Notes: generated from the sequence alone by a model not told the origin. A stretch of 64,000 nt of DNA from Nitrosomonadales bacterium (GCA_016214695.1 JACRNY010000004.1:346240-410239), one strand, 5' to 3'; numbered from the stretch's first letter, positions 1 to 10,859 are shown. Program-made: numbers and translations.

Positions 1-22
1 TCAGGGTCTCTACATTTGACAT
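1..22 (-). CDS. 5' end of a gene running off the left edge
   Basis: On the minus strand an ATG at 22-20 opens a frame reading M-S-N-V-E-T-L before the window ends. It is preceded by a good Shine-Dalgarno sequence (AAGGAA, about 8 nt upstream). It lies downstream of the glycogen operon on the same strand, after the glgP hairpin, so it is probably a separate transcription unit. Seven residues are too few to name a product. Confidence 0.4.
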
Positions 23-92
23 ACTGGTACTTTCCTTAGAATTTAGGCAGGCTTGGAAAACGAAAAACGCAGGCGGAATGATACATGAAACA

Positions 93-110
93 GGGCGGGA
101 AGGCCCGCCC
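93..110 (-). terminator. GC-rich hairpin after glgP
   Basis: GGGCGGG at 93-99 pairs perfectly with CCCGCCC at 104-110 around a 4-nt loop, starting 2 nt beyond the glgP stop codon. In the minus direction it is followed only by TGTTTCATG, a weak U-tract, so termination may be leaky. It is the natural 3' end of the glgB-to-glgP operon. Confidence 0.55.
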
Positions 111-112
111 GC

Positions 113-2617
113 TCACTCCGCGTGGGCTGGAATCTGGGCTAACCGCCAGATTTCACGGTTGTAATCCTGGATGGTGCGGTCGCTGGAAAACTTGCCGCTG
201 GTGGCGGTGTTGAGGATGCTCATGCGCGTCCACCCCTCCTGATCGCGGTAGGCGGAAGCCACTTCCCGCTGGGCATCCACATAGCTGCGGAAATCCGCCA
301 CTGTCAGCCAGGGATCGTGCGGATTCAGGATGGATTGCACGATGGGGTCGAACAAGCCCGGTTCGAACAGGTTGAAATGCCCGCTTTCCAGCAGGTGTAT
401 CACGCGCCCCAGATCGGCATCCGCCGCCACGATGGCGGCCGGATCGTAATGCCCGCGTGCGGCCTCGACCTCCCCGGCGGTCAATCCGAACAGGAAGAAA
501 TTGTCCGCGCCGACCTCTTCGCGGATCTCGATGTTCGCGCCGTCCAGCGTGCCGATGGTGATCGCTCCGTTCATCATGAACTTCATGTTGCCGGTGCCAG
601 AGGCTTCCTTGCCGGCCGTGGATATCTGTTCGGAAAGATCGGCCGCCGGACAGATCACTTCCATCGCCGACACCCGGTAATCCGGCAAAAATGCCAGACG
701 CAACAAGCCCTTGGTCGCCGGATCGTGATTGACCACCTCCGCCACCGCAGTCACCAGGCGGATGATGCGTTTCGCCATGACATAGCCCGGCGCCGCCTTG
801 CCGCCGATGAGCACGCAGCGCGGTGTCCACTCGGCGGTATCGCCGCGCTTGATGCGGTCGTACAGATGGATGACGTGCAGAACGTTGAGCAACTGGCGCT
901 TGTATTCGTGGATACGCTTGACCTGCACGTCGAACATCGCAGCCGGATCGAATTCCACCCCGCAATCGCGCTCGACCATCTCGGCAAGCCGCTGTTTGTT
1001 CGCCTGCTTCACCTTGCGCCATTCAGCGCGGAACTTCTTGTCCCCGGCATATTCCTGCAGCGTCTGCAGCCTGGACAGGTCGGCGCGCCAGGCTGTACCC
1101 AGATTCCTGTCGATCAGGCTGCTCAGCAAGGGATTGCTCGATGCCATCCAGCGCCGCGGCGTGACCCCGTTCGTCTTGTTGTTGAACTTCTCCGGCCACA
1201 ATTCGAAGAAATCGCGGAACAGGTGCTGTTGCAGCAATTGCGAATGCAGTGCCGCCACCCCGTTCACCGAATGGCAAGCCACCACGGCCAGATATGCCAT
1301 GCGTATCTGCGGCTCGCCGCCCTCTTCCACGATGGACATGCGCCGTTCCCGTTCGGTATCACCGGGCCAGCGCAACGACACTTCCTCGATGAAGCGCGCG
1401 TTGATCTCCAGGATGATATCGCGCAGACGCGGCAACAGACGCCCGAACATATGCACCGGCCAACGCTCCAGAGCCTCCGGCAACAAGGTATGGTTGGTAT
1501 AGGCCATGGTGCGCGAAGTGATGTCCCACGCCTCCTCCCAGCCCATGCCGTGCTCATCCATCAGCAGACGCATCAGCTCCGGCACCGCGCAGGTCGGGTG
1601 CGTGTCATTCAGCTGGAAACAGTTCTTCGCGGCGAAGCCGGAGAAGTCCTCGCCGAATTTCGCAACCCAGCGCCGCAACACATCCTGCAGGCTGGCGGAG
1701 GCGAGAAAATACTGCTGGCGCAGACGCAGCTCCTTGCCGTTCTCGCTGGCGTCGTTCGGATACAGCACCATGGTGATGTGCTCTGCCGCATTCTTGGCGG
1801 CGACGGCTTCGGTATAGCTGCCGGCGTTGAATTCGTCGAGGTCGAACTCCTCGGTCGCCGCCGCTTTCCACAGGCGCAAAGTATTCACCGTGCCGTTGCG
1901 GTAGCCCGGGATGGGCATGTCGAATGGCACGGCCAGCACGTCCTGGGTATCGACCCAGCGCACATGCATGCGGCCATCCGCGCTGCTCTGGAATTCGCTG
2001 CGCCCGCCGAACTTGATCCGCACCGTATATTCGGGGCGCTCGATCTCCCACGGATTGCCGTTGCGCAGCCAATGGTCCGGTTCTTCCAGTTGCCGCCCCT
2101 GCTCGATCTTCTGGCGGAACATGCCGTATTCATAACGGATGCCGTATCCGGTCACCGGCAGTTGCAGCGTCGCGCAGCTATCCAGGAAACAGGCCGCAAG
2201 GCGGCCGAGGCCGCCGTTGCCCAGCCCGGCATCGCTTTCCAGTTCGCGCACCTCTTCCAGTTCAAGACCGAGATTGCGCAGGGCCTCCGCGCCGGCCTCC
2301 TCGACATCCAGATTCAGCAAGGCATTGCCGAGCGCGCGCCCCATCAGGAATTCCAGCGAAAGGTAGTAGGCCTGTTTGCAATTCGACTCGTCATAGGCGC
2401 GCTGCGTACGGCGCCAACGCTCGACCAGGCGGTCGCGCATGACCAGGGCGCAGGAAGCATAGACATGGTGCGCCGACACGCTGGCCTTGTCCCAGCCGAG
2501 CGTGTGGTTGAAGTAACGGCAGAAATCCTCTTCCACGCCGATGGCATTCATGCCCAGCGGCGGGATCTTGAGCGTGTTGGGATGTCTGGGGATGAAGGGT
2601 TTGTTGGTGGTATTCAT
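113..2617 (-). CDS. glgP: glycogen/starch phosphorylase
   Basis: Glycogen phosphorylase (GT35) releases glucose-1-phosphate from the non-reducing ends of glycogen or maltodextrin in the cytoplasm, using pyridoxal phosphate. The 834-residue product is full length for the family. The PLP-lysine region is clear near residue 680 (EASGTGNMKFMMNG, followed by TIGTLDGANIEI), and the N-terminal half has the expected LGNGGLGRLAACFLDS and GYGIRYEYGMF segments. The ATG at 2617 has a GAGGAA Shine-Dalgarno and lies 7 nt after the stop of the upstream GH57 gene, so the two are co-transcribed. It is the last gene of the glycogen operon and supplies the breakdown arm opposite glgC, glgA and glgB. Confidence 0.97.
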   Translation of the reverse strand: MNTTNKPFIPRHPNTLKIPPLGMNAIGVEEDFCRYFNHTLGWDKASVSAHHVYASCALVMRDRLVERWRRTQRAYDESNCKQAYYLSLEFLMGRALGNALLNLDVEEAGAEALRNLGLELEEVRELESDAGLGNGGLGRLAACFLDSCATLQLPVTGYGIRYEYGMFRQKIEQGRQLEEPDHWLRNGNPWEIERPEYTVRIKFGGRSEFQSSADGRMHVRWVDTQDVLAVPFDMPIPGYRNGTVNTLRLWKAAATEEFDLDEFNAGSYTEAVAAKNAAEHITMVLYPNDASENGKELRLRQQYFLASASLQDVLRRWVAKFGEDFSGFAAKNCFQLNDTHPTCAVPELMRLLMDEHGMGWEEAWDITSRTMAYTNHTLLPEALERWPVHMFGRLLPRLRDIILEINARFIEEVSLRWPGDTERERRMSIVEEGGEPQIRMAYLAVVACHSVNGVAALHSQLLQQHLFRDFFELWPEKFNNKTNGVTPRRWMASSNPLLSSLIDRNLGTAWRADLSRLQTLQEYAGDKKFRAEWRKVKQANKQRLAEMVERDCGVEFDPAAMFDVQVKRIHEYKRQLLNVLHVIHLYDRIKRGDTAEWTPRCVLIGGKAAPGYVMAKRIIRLVTAVAEVVNHDPATKGLLRLAFLPDYRVSAMEVICPAADLSEQISTAGKEASGTGNMKFMMNGAITIGTLDGANIEIREEVGADNFFLFGLTAGEVEAARGHYDPAAIVAADADLGRVIHLLESGHFNLFEPGLFDPIVQSILNPHDPWLTVADFRSYVDAQREVASAYRDQEGWTRMSILNTATSGKFSSDRTIQDYNREIWRLAQIPAHAE

Positions 2618-2624
2618 TGCTTCC

Positions 2625-4634
2625 TCACGCGACCTCGAAACAGAACTCGAGGGTGGAATCCTGTGCGGTCAGCGCGCACTCGAAGGTCATCACCACGGCC
2701 TGCATGATCTTCTCGAAACCCGCCTCCGACTGCGACACACTGAAACAGGGTTGCGATGCCAGCGACACCGGGCGATTCACCGAAACTTTGAGCTTTCCGC
2801 CCAGCACCGCATCTTCCAGCACGATATGCTGCATCGCATCAAGCTGCAGCAACTGGCCGAATCCGCCCATGATCTCCTCGCCCACACGGAAGCGGCCGGC
2901 GGGTCCGTCGCAACTGGGCATGGCGACATTGGCCGTCACGCGGAACATACCCGTGCTCACGCCATCGAAGCGATATGCGACATACAGGCGCGCATCGTCC
3001 AGCACGATGGACTTCACCACCTTGCCGGCACCCAGCGCGGCCTCATAGGCAGCACCTGCCTGCATGCCGGCGAACCTGGCGGGCACATAGCAGGGCACTG
3101 TCGCGCCATCCGCGGCCTCCCAGCGATCCAGGAACATCAGCTTCTGCCCTTCGTCGATCACCATATCCTCGGGCGAGATGAGATGTTTGTGGATGACGCG
3201 CTCATGGGGGTTGGCGATACCCTCGCCCTGATGCTCCGCAGCGGGTTGTGCATGCACCTTGCGGTGGTAATGCTCGTGCGGCATGGAGAGCGTATCGGCA
3301 AAGTTGTGATTCAGGCGGTAGGCATCGAACTCGCAGATCGCCGCGCTGCCATCCTGTCGCACCACGGCCTGCAGCACACCGTTCTGCAGGAACACCTCGT
3401 CGTCGCCGTCCAGATCCAGATCGACCACGTGTTTCGGCTGGCGCGGCGCAGCCTCGTCCAGCAGGGCCTCCAGCTTGACGATGGCGTTATAGATGGCGCG
3501 CCGCAGGTGCGGCAGGTACAGCCCGCCGAACAGGCCGTGCCAATAGGCATCGTTGGCCTGCGCCTCGTACAGCGCATCCAGCATCTGCTGTATCTGTTTC
3601 TTCTTCGGCAAGGCATGCATGCGCCGCGACAGTCCCAGCATGCGTTTGTGCATCCAGTTCGATTCCGGATAGCGCATCAGGAAGTTCTTCCAGATGCCGC
3701 CGCGCAGGAACGACTTGCTCTGTTCGAACTGGCCGGACGATTTGGACGCCTGCACCAGATCGGCATAGTGATGCGCGGCCGGCACCGGCAACGTCCACTC
3801 GTTCATCTCGATATACGACGTGGTCGGCAGGTACACCACGCCGCGCGTCTTGGCGCGCGCATGGTAGTCGCAGTAGCGTTCGGTCTTGATGATGTTCGAG
3901 GCCAGCACGCCCTCGATGAACTGGGTGAGCCAGCCGCGCTCGTACACCCAGTTGTAGGTCTCCGGCCAGATGCCGAATTTCTCGATGTCGTCGAAATAGA
4001 TCGCGGCAGGCGCGCCGTCCTCTTTCGCCATGCTCTCCAGATAGGCCACCACCTCTTGCGCGGGCGAGAACGGCAGGCGATAGCGCAAGGCCTCGGAGAT
4101 CGGGAACAGATCGAGCTGGCGACCGTTCTCCTCCGTCGTATAGAAACCATCAAGATCGCCGACATGTTTTCCGGTGCACAGGAAATGGTAGTCGTCCACG
4201 GTGGAATAGCGGATGCCCGCATCTGCCAGCGATGGCACCACCGTCGCCTCCCATACCCGCTCGGTCAACCAGGCGCCCTGGGGACGCTGTCCCAATGTCT
4301 CCTCCAGCAGGTCCGACATGCGTTGCAGCTGACCCAGGCGATCGACTTCAGGGATCACAGCCAGCACCGGCTCGGTATATCCGGCGCCGACCAGCTCGGC
4401 CTGGCCGCGCTGCACCATCTCCTGCAGCAGCTTCATGTCGTCGGCATAGTTGGCAAGCATGTAATCGAGCAGCCAGCCGCTGATGTGGATGGCGAACTTG
4501 AATGCCGGATAGCGGTGCAGCACACGCAGGAACGGTCCATAGCAACGTACATGGGCATCATCCAGCACGTGGGTGAAATTCCCTACCGGCTGGTGGGCAT
4601 GGACACCGAGCAACAACGAGATCGACTTGGCCAT
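2625..4634 (-). CDS. GH57 4-alpha-glucanotransferase / alpha-amylase
   Basis: Glycoside hydrolase family 57 enzyme of 669 residues, resembling the Thermococcus-type 4-alpha-glucanotransferase with its C-terminal beta-sandwich (DUF1925/1926-like). The family motifs are present in order: HAHQP near residue 12, GAGYTEPVLAVIP near 82, LTERVWE near 122 (catalytic Glu) and TVDDYHF near 145; the general acid/base Asp is probably further on. It would disproportionate or trim malto-oligosaccharides between glgP and the branching/debranching enzymes. It starts at ATG 4634, 22 nt after the preceding GH57 stop, within the glg operon. Transferase versus hydrolase activity cannot be decided from sequence. 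Confidence 0.85.
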   Translation of the reverse strand: MAKSISLLLGVHAHQPVGNFTHVLDDAHVRCYGPFLRVLHRYPAFKFAIHISGWLLDYMLANYADDMKLLQEMVQRGQAELVGAGYTEPVLAVIPEVDRLGQLQRMSDLLEETLGQRPQGAWLTERVWEATVVPSLADAGIRYSTVDDYHFLCTGKHVGDLDGFYTTEENGRQLDLFPISEALRYRLPFSPAQEVVAYLESMAKEDGAPAAIYFDDIEKFGIWPETYNWVYERGWLTQFIEGVLASNIIKTERYCDYHARAKTRGVVYLPTTSYIEMNEWTLPVPAAHHYADLVQASKSSGQFEQSKSFLRGGIWKNFLMRYPESNWMHKRMLGLSRRMHALPKKKQIQQMLDALYEAQANDAYWHGLFGGLYLPHLRRAIYNAIVKLEALLDEAAPRQPKHVVDLDLDGDDEVFLQNGVLQAVVRQDGSAAICEFDAYRLNHNFADTLSMPHEHYHRKVHAQPAAEHQGEGIANPHERVIHKHLISPEDMVIDEGQKLMFLDRWEAADGATVPCYVPARFAGMQAGAAYEAALGAGKVVKSIVLDDARLYVAYRFDGVSTGMFRVTANVAMPSCDGPAGRFRVGEEIMGGFGQLLQLDAMQHIVLEDAVLGGKLKVSVNRPVSLASQPCFSVSQSEAGFEKIMQAVVMTFECALTAQDSTLEFCFEVA

Positions 4635-4656
4635 CTTCTTTCTACTCCATCATTAT

Positions 4657-6417
4657 TTACGAGCCATCCGAACGGCGCATGGCGCCGCCCACGGCGGGAT
4701 CACCGGTACCGATGCTGATGACATGCTGCAGCTCCATAGGCGCAGGCAGCTTGAGCAGGCGATACAGGTTGGAAAGGTTGCGACGGAACAGATGGTCGAA
4801 CGAGGCGACGCTCATCGCAGAGTTGTAATCGCCGAACCACCAGAACCAGTCCGAGCCCTCGCAATCGGCGAGCTGTACGGTCGCCAGGCGCATCTCTTCG
4901 GCATTCAGACGCCCGCTCGCCATGACGATATCGTAACTGCGCTTGGCTTCACAAAGCAGATCCCAGCCGCGATTCTTGTCCGGCGAACCTATCCAGGTGC
5001 TGAAAGTGCCATACACCCAGCTGCCTGCCACCATCTGCTGCAACCTGCTCGGAGTCACATGGAATTTGGGGTCGCCCAGATTCTGTACACACTCGTGGAA
5101 CGTGGTGGTGCGGATATCGGGATGCTTTTCCAGCTTGCCGTACAACTCGGACAGGAAATAATAGGCGTTGTAAGGATAGTATTCCCAAGCGTTCTCGCCA
5201 TCCAGGATCACGGTGACCACGGGATCCTCGTGCCCGGGCGCATGGTGCAATATCTCTTCCAGGTGATGGACGAAATCTGCAGCGGCATCGTCGCCCTTCC
5301 ACTTCGCGTACTCGAAGCCGATCTTGTCGGACAGGCGGTCGTCGCGGAAGAAACAATGGATGGGCTTGCCGCCGGTCTCGACCAGATAAGGCTTGTACAG
5401 GTAGCCGGAGCTTCCCGGCAGGGGATTGTCGTTCATCTCGCGGCGCAGGCTGTTCGCCAGCACCGCCTGTCCGGTCGCAGTCCATTCGCAGCCGTGCTCC
5501 GCCAGCAGCTTCAACGTACTGCGCGAGACTCCGCCTTCGGAGGGCCACATGCCGTGCGGCGCGGCGCCGAAGTTCAACTTGTGGCTCTCCACAGCGTTGG
5601 ACAGATGGGCATGCACGCGCGACAGTCCGCCGGGATATTGCTGGGCCTGCGGCAACGGCGCGTTCGGCTCGCTCTCGCGCGCTGCCGAGAAATCCAGCAT
5701 CAGCGGCATGATGGGATGGTTATATGGAGTGGACGATATCTCGATCTGCCCCTCTTCTGCCAACCTGCGATAACGCGGCAGGATCCCGGCGATGACTTCG
5801 CCGATCAGTTCGAACAACTCCCTGCGCTCGCCGTAGCTGAACTGGCTGCCCTTGGTCATCAGGCGCGCCACCAGTTCGCTGCCGCGCCGCACACTCTCGC
5901 CCATCCACACCAGGTGGTACCACACCAGCAGATCGGACAGGTACTGGCCGGACAGATAGGTCACATTCTCGCGGCCGTGTCCCTCCACCATCTTCTGCAG
6001 GTCGAACAGGTGCTGGTAGGCACGGTAGGGCTGCAGCATCTTGGTATGGTTGCTCTTGAAGCAACTGTCCAGGATATGCAGTCTCTCCGCATCGCCCAAA
6101 CCGTCGAGATTCTCGGTCGCCAGCATCCTCAGCAAGGGATCGCGCAGCTCCCCGGACTCGAATTGCTGCTGATAATCCTGCAGCTGCTCGATGAGGATAG
6201 GGACGAAGTTCACCACCGCCCTGGCTTGCGGGTGCTGCTCCAGATGGAACACCATATCGGTGTAATCCTTCATGGCATGCAGATAGGTCCACGGCAGCAC
6301 ATATTCACCGTGCAGGTATTCGCGGTAATCCGGCTGGTGCATGTGCCAGCACAGGATCAGATGCAATTTCCTGCCGGCATCACTGCCCGACCTGTCTCGT
6401 ATTGCGACGCTTCCCAA
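4657..6417 (-). CDS. GH57 family glycoside hydrolase (amylopullulanase-like)
   Basis: A second, different GH57 protein of 586 residues, not a duplicate of its neighbour. Motifs are HMHQP near residue 26, STPYNHPIMPLM near 230, GMWPSEGGVS near 295 (catalytic Glu in PSEGG) and ILDGENAWEYYPYN near 400 (the Asp of DGE). This is the pattern of GH57 alpha-amylases and amylopullulanases. The start is TTG at 6417, not ATG, and is supported by a strong AAGGAG Shine-Dalgarno 6 nt upstream. It lies 20 nt after glgC. No glgX-type GH13 debranching enzyme appears in the operon, so this protein may fill that role. That is an inference from context. Confidence 0.82.
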   Translation of the reverse strand: MGSVAIRDRSGSDAGRKLHLILCWHMHQPDYREYLHGEYVLPWTYLHAMKDYTDMVFHLEQHPQARAVVNFVPILIEQLQDYQQQFESGELRDPLLRMLATENLDGLGDAERLHILDSCFKSNHTKMLQPYRAYQHLFDLQKMVEGHGRENVTYLSGQYLSDLLVWYHLVWMGESVRRGSELVARLMTKGSQFSYGERRELFELIGEVIAGILPRYRRLAEEGQIEISSTPYNHPIMPLMLDFSAARESEPNAPLPQAQQYPGGLSRVHAHLSNAVESHKLNFGAAPHGMWPSEGGVSRSTLKLLAEHGCEWTATGQAVLANSLRREMNDNPLPGSSGYLYKPYLVETGGKPIHCFFRDDRLSDKIGFEYAKWKGDDAAADFVHHLEEILHHAPGHEDPVVTVILDGENAWEYYPYNAYYFLSELYGKLEKHPDIRTTTFHECVQNLGDPKFHVTPSRLQQMVAGSWVYGTFSTWIGSPDKNRGWDLLCEAKRSYDIVMASGRLNAEEMRLATVQLADCEGSDWFWWFGDYNSAMSVASFDHLFRRNLSNLYRLLKLPAPMELQHVISIGTGDPAVGGAMRRSDGS

Positions 6418-6437
6418 AACTACTCCTTATACAGATC

Positions 6438-7721
6438 TCATCGAATATGATGGATGGACTGGCCCAGCATATCCGGCGTCACCAGCGTGATGCCGCCGGA
6501 TGACACATGGAAACGGCGCGCATCCTCTTCGGGATCGAAGCCGATCTGCATCCCGTCCGGTATCTCGCAATTGTTGTCCAGCACCACCCGGTTCAGCTTC
6601 ACATCTTCGCCGATGCGCGCACCGGACAGGATCACCGAATCCGTGATCACGGTGCGGCACCCAACCCGGATGTCCGAGAACAGCAGGGAATGATGCACCC
6701 GAGCCCCGCTGATGATGCAGCCGCCGGAGACCATGGAATCGATCGCCACACCGCGCCTGTCCTCGTCGTTGAACACGAACTTGGCCGGCGGCAGCTGCTC
6801 CTGATAGGTCCAGATCGGCCAGCTCTTGTCGTACAGATCGAGATCGGGCACCACATTGACCATCTCCATATTGGCCTGCCAGTAGGCATCGATGGTCCCC
6901 ACGTCGCGCCAGTATGCCTTGCCCTCCTCGGCCATGCCCACGCAGCTCTTTTCGAAGCGGTGCGCATACACGCGGTAACGGTCGATCAGATACGGAATGA
7001 TGTCGTGACCGAAGTCGTGCGTGGATTTCTTGGTATCGGCATCGCGGATCAGCTGCTCATACAGGAAGCGGGCGTTGAACACATAGATGCCCATGCTGGC
7101 CAGGGCGCGTCCGGGCTTGCCCGGTATCTCCGCCGGATCGGCCGGCTTCTCCGCGAACTTGATGATGCGATCCTTGTCGTCCACCGTCATCACGCCGAAA
7201 GCGGTCGCATCCTTCACCGGCACCTCGATGCAGCCCACGGTCATGTCGGCATCGCTGCTCACATGGTGGGCCAGCATCTCGCCGTAGTCCATCTTGTAAA
7301 TGTGGTCGCCGGCAAGGATGACGATGTACTCGGGATTGTAGCTGCGCAGGATGTCGATGTTCTGGAACACTGCATCCGCCGTACCGCGATACCACTCTTC
7401 CTGGATGCGTTGCTGCGCCGGCAGCAGGGCGACGAACTCGTTGAACTCGCCGCGCAGGAAGCCCCAGCCCTTCTGGATATGTTCGATCAGCGTGTGCGCC
7501 TTGTACTGGGTCACCACGCCGATGCGGCGGATGCCGGAGTTGATGCAATTCGACAACGGGAAATCGATGATGCGGAACTTGCCGCCGAACTGCACCGCCG
7601 GCTTCGCATTCCAATCGGTCAGGTTGTGCAGCCGGCTACCGCGACCGCCCGCCAGTACCAATGCGACGGTGTTCTTGGTCAGTGCGCTGATGAAGCGCGG
7701 TGAACGCATGTCTTGTGCCAT
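6438..7721 (-). CDS. glgC: glucose-1-phosphate adenylyltransferase
   Basis: ADP-glucose pyrophosphorylase makes ADP-glucose from ATP and glucose-1-phosphate, the committed and usually allosterically controlled step of glycogen synthesis. The 427-residue length fits the family. The N-terminal nucleotide-binding loop (VLAGGRGSRLHNLTDWNAKPAV) and the FPLSNCINSGI segment are clear, and the C-terminal left-handed beta-helix carries the expected hexapeptide-like repeats. The ATG at 7721 follows an AGGGGAGA Shine-Dalgarno and comes 47 nt after glgA. Confidence 0.97.
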   Translation of the reverse strand: MAQDMRSPRFISALTKNTVALVLAGGRGSRLHNLTDWNAKPAVQFGGKFRIIDFPLSNCINSGIRRIGVVTQYKAHTLIEHIQKGWGFLRGEFNEFVALLPAQQRIQEEWYRGTADAVFQNIDILRSYNPEYIVILAGDHIYKMDYGEMLAHHVSSDADMTVGCIEVPVKDATAFGVMTVDDKDRIIKFAEKPADPAEIPGKPGRALASMGIYVFNARFLYEQLIRDADTKKSTHDFGHDIIPYLIDRYRVYAHRFEKSCVGMAEEGKAYWRDVGTIDAYWQANMEMVNVVPDLDLYDKSWPIWTYQEQLPPAKFVFNDEDRRGVAIDSMVSGGCIISGARVHHSLLFSDIRVGCRTVITDSVILSGARIGEDVKLNRVVLDNNCEIPDGMQIGFDPEEDARRFHVSSGGITLVTPDMLGQSIHHIR

Positions 7722-7768
7722 GATGCCATCTCCCCTTTTCTGTCATTCCCCGAGCACCGCACGGGACG

Positions 7769-9199
7769 TCATTCGATCTTACGATAAAGATCGATATATC
7801 TCTGTGCGCTAACACGCCAACCGACATCGCGGCGCATACCGTTGAGCTGGATACGCTGGAACTTCGGGAGGTCGCGGTAACAATCGATGGCTGCAGCCAC
7901 GGTGCGGTAGAGTGCCGCAGGGGTCGGCTCGTCGAACACGAAGCCGGTCCCGTCGGGCAGACTCGCATCGTCGACCGAGTCGGCCAGCCCACCCGTGCGG
8001 CGCACCACCGGCGGCGTGCCGTAACGCATGCCGTACATCTGGTTCAGGCCGCAAGGTTCGAAGCGCGACGGCATCAGGAAGATGTCGGCCCCCGCCATGA
8101 TCTGGTGCGACAATCCTTCATCGAACTTCACCGTCACCGATACACGCCCCGGATAGCGCAAAGCCAATTGTCCGAAACGTCTCTCAAGGTCGTCCTCGCC
8201 GCTGCCCAGCAGCGCCAGTTGCGCACCGCCGTCCAGCAGTTTGGGCAGGCACTCGAGCAGCATGTCCAGCCCCTTCTGGTAGGTAAGGCGGCTGACCACG
8301 CCAAGCAATGGCGCGCGCGCCTGCTCCTCCAGGCCCAGGCGCTGTTGCAGCGCGCGTTTGCCTGCGGCCTTGGGGGCAAGGTCGCTACTATCGAAATGCG
8401 CAGTCAGGTAGCGGTCGGTCGCGGGGTCCCACTCCTTGTCGTCGATGCCGTTCAAGATCCCGCTGACATCGCCGTTGCGCACGGTCAGCAGCCCCTGCAT
8501 GCCGTAGCCCATCTCGGTCGTCTGGATCTCTTGCGCATAGGTCGGGCTCACCGTCACGATGCGGTCGGCGTAATGCAGGCCCGCTTTCAGGAACGAGAGG
8601 TAGCCGTGGAACTCGACGCCGTGCATGTCGAAACACGACTGCGGCAGATCGAGCGGCCCCAGCCAGTCGCGGTCGAAGTTGCCCTGGAAGGCCATGTTGT
8701 GGATGGTCATCACGCTCTTTGCATGCACCCCGCCGCCCAGATGCAGGTAGGCAGGAGCGAGTCCGCTCTGCCAGTCGTTGCAATGCAGGATGTCGGCACG
8801 CCAGGCCAGCGGCGAGGCAGCACTGCCCAGCATGGCCGCCACCTTCGACAGCATGCCGAAACGCATGGCATTGTCCGGCCAGTCGCCGCCCAGCTCATAT
8901 TGATAGGGGCCCGCCACACGGCAGAAGTATTGCGGTGCATCCAGCACATAGACCGGCACCTCGGTGTCCGGCATCTTCGCACTCAAGAGCTTCACTTCCG
9001 GCTGACCGGGAAACACGCTGAACGCGGCTACCGTACGTTTGTTCTCCAGCTTGTCCAGCACCTGGGTATAGCCGGGAACCAGCAGGCGTACGTCCTCGCC
9101 CAGTGTTTGCAGTGCGGCAGGCAACGCTCCGCTGACATCGGCCAGTCCTCCGGTCTTGATCAGGGGGTGGACTTCGGAAGTGACGAACAGTATCTTCAT
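7769..9199 (-). CDS. glgA: glycogen synthase (ADP-glucose dependent)
   Basis: GT5 glycogen synthase of 476 residues, transferring glucose from ADP-glucose to the growing alpha-1,4 chain. The N-terminus has the diagnostic [16 protein letters not shown] (K-T-G-G-L at about residue 16). The C-terminal half carries [12 protein letters not shown] and the nucleotide-sugar site [19 protein letters not shown]. The frame stays open far upstream, but the true start is ATG 9199: it matches the family N-terminus ([13 protein letters not shown]) and overlaps the pgi stop by 4 nt (ATGA), implying translational coupling. Confidence 0.97.
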   Translation of the reverse strand: MKILFVTSEVHPLIKTGGLADVSGALPAALQTLGEDVRLLVPGYTQVLDKLENKRTVAAFSVFPGQPEVKLLSAKMPDTEVPVYVLDAPQYFCRVAGPYQYELGGDWPDNAMRFGMLSKVAAMLGSAASPLAWRADILHCNDWQSGLAPAYLHLGGGVHAKSVMTIHNMAFQGNFDRDWLGPLDLPQSCFDMHGVEFHGYLSFLKAGLHYADRIVTVSPTYAQEIQTTEMGYGMQGLLTVRNGDVSGILNGIDDKEWDPATDRYLTAHFDSSDLAPKAAGKRALQQRLGLEEQARAPLLGVVSRLTYQKGLDMLLECLPKLLDGGAQLALLGSGEDDLERRFGQLALRYPGRVSVTVKFDEGLSHQIMAGADIFLMPSRFEPCGLNQMYGMRYGTPPVVRRTGGLADSVDDASLPDGTGFVFDEPTPAALYRTVAAAIDCYRDLPKFQRIQLNGMRRDVGWRVSAQRYIDLYRKIE

Positions 9200-10842
9200 T
9201 TGAGCGCGTTGTAATGATGGATCAGACCGTTGGTGGAAGAATCGTGCGCGGTGATCTCCTTGCCGCTGCGCAGTTCGGACTGGATATGCGAGGCCAGCTG
9301 CTTGCCCAGTTCCACCCCCCACTGGTCGTACGAATTGATGTTCCAGATGATGCCCTGCACGAATATCTTGTGCTCGTACAGCGCGATCAGCCGGCCCAGC
9401 GTGCGCGGCGTCAGTTGCTGGAACAAGATGGAATTGGTCGGCTTGTTGCCCTCGAATACCTTGTGCGGCAGCAATGCCGCGATGGCCTTGGCGTCCATGC
9501 CGGCGGCCTGCAACTCGGCACGCGCCTCGTCCGCGGTCTTGCCGCGCATCAGCGCCTCGCTCTGCGCGAAATAGTTCGACAGCAGGATGGCATGATGTTC
9601 GCCCAGCGGGTAATGCGTCTGTACCGAGGCGATGAAATCCGCCGGGATCATCTGCGTGCCCTGGTGGATGATCTGGAAATAGGCATGCTGGCCGTTGGTG
9701 CCGATACCGCCCCACAGGATGGGACCGGTCGAGTAGTCCACCGGCACACCGTCGCGATCGACATACTTGCCGTTGCTCTCCATGTCGGCCTGCTGGAAAT
9801 ACGGCACGAAATGCTCCAGCGCCTGATCGTACGGCAGCAGCGCCTGCTTGGTGACATCGTGGAAATTGTTGTACCAGACCCCCAGCAGCGCCAGGATCAC
9901 CGGCATGTTCTGTTCCGGCGGCGCGCTGCGGAAATGCCTATCCATGTCGTAACCGCCGCGCAACAGCTCCTCGAAGTTGTCCATGCCGACAGCCAGCGCG
10001 ATCGGCAATCCGATCGCCGACCACAGCGAATAACGACCGCCCACCCAGTCCGAGAACTCGAACATGTTGGCCGTGTCGATACCGAAGGCCTGCACCTCCG
10101 CGGCGTTGGTCGAGAGTGCGACGAAGTGCTTTGCGACATGCTTCGCATCACCCGCCCGCTGCAGAAACCAGGCGCGCGCCGAGCGCGCGTTCATCAGCGT
10201 CTCCTGGGTGGTGAAGGTCTTGGAGGCGACGATGAACAGCGTGGTCTCCGGATCGAGCACCTCCAGCTTCTCCAGCAGATCGGTGCTGTCGATGTTGGAG
10301 ACGAAATGCGCCTTCACCTTGCCGCCATACGGGTGCAAGGCCTGGCACACCATCAGGGGGCCAAGGAAAGAACCGCCGATGCCGATGTTCACCACATCGC
10401 TGATCTGCTTGCCGGAATAGCCGCGCCATGCCCCGCTGCGCACCTCGTCCGAGAAACGGCGCATCTTCTCCAGTGTGCGGCGCACGCCCGGCAGCACATC
10501 CTGCCCGTCGACCATGATCGGGGCATGCGACGGATCCACAGCCGCGCGCAGCGCGGTGTGCAACACGGCGCGATGCTCGGTGCAGTTGATCTTGTCGCCG
10601 TTGAACATCCGCTCGCGCCAGCCGGCGACATCCGCCTGTCTGGCCAGAGCGAACAGCAGATCCATCGTTTCCCGGGTGACGAGGTTCTTGGAATAATCGA
10701 GCAGCATATCGTCCATGCGCAGCGAGAAGCGCTGGAAACGTTCCACGTCCTCGTCGAACAGGCGGCGCATCGAAAGCGAGCGGTTCGCCGCATGATGGGC
10801 AAGCAAAGCTTGCCAGGCTTTTGATTGTGTCAATGCAGACAT
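9196..10842 (-). CDS. pgi: glucose-6-phosphate isomerase
   Basis: Phosphoglucose isomerase interconverts glucose-6-phosphate and fructose-6-phosphate, linking gluconeogenic carbon to glycogen. The 548 residues match the enterobacterial-type enzyme. Signature segments include [42 protein letters not shown] and [13 protein letters not shown]. The ATG at 10842 has an AGGGAGAG Shine-Dalgarno. It sits inside the glg operon between glgB and glgA, ties to glgA by a 4-nt overlap, and is 17 nt from glgB. This placement suggests the operon is organised to drive hexose phosphate into storage. Confidence 0.97.
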   Translation of the reverse strand: MSALTQSKAWQALLAHHAANRSLSMRRLFDEDVERFQRFSLRMDDMLLDYSKNLVTRETMDLLFALARQADVAGWRERMFNGDKINCTEHRAVLHTALRAAVDPSHAPIMVDGQDVLPGVRRTLEKMRRFSDEVRSGAWRGYSGKQISDVVNIGIGGSFLGPLMVCQALHPYGGKVKAHFVSNIDSTDLLEKLEVLDPETTLFIVASKTFTTQETLMNARSARAWFLQRAGDAKHVAKHFVALSTNAAEVQAFGIDTANMFEFSDWVGGRYSLWSAIGLPIALAVGMDNFEELLRGGYDMDRHFRSAPPEQNMPVILALLGVWYNNFHDVTKQALLPYDQALEHFVPYFQQADMESNGKYVDRDGVPVDYSTGPILWGGIGTNGQHAYFQIIHQGTQMIPADFIASVQTHYPLGEHHAILLSNYFAQSEALMRGKTADEARAELQAAGMDAKAIAALLPHKVFEGNKPTNSILFQQLTPRTLGRLIALYEHKIFVQGIIWNINSYDQWGVELGKQLASHIQSELRSGKEITAHDSSTNGLIHHYNALK

Positions 10843-10859
10843 ACTCTCTCCCTATCCCT

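Noticed and set aside
16..42. TTGACA plus TAGAAT promoter on the plus strand
   Set aside because: Spacing is only 15 nt and there is no plus-strand gene downstream; it lies in the leader of a minus-strand gene start.
317..2707. Long plus-strand ORF opposite glgP, and similar ORFs opposite most minus-strand genes
   Set aside because: These are GC-rich shadow frames of clear genes on the other strand; they show no known motif and lack ribosome-binding sites.
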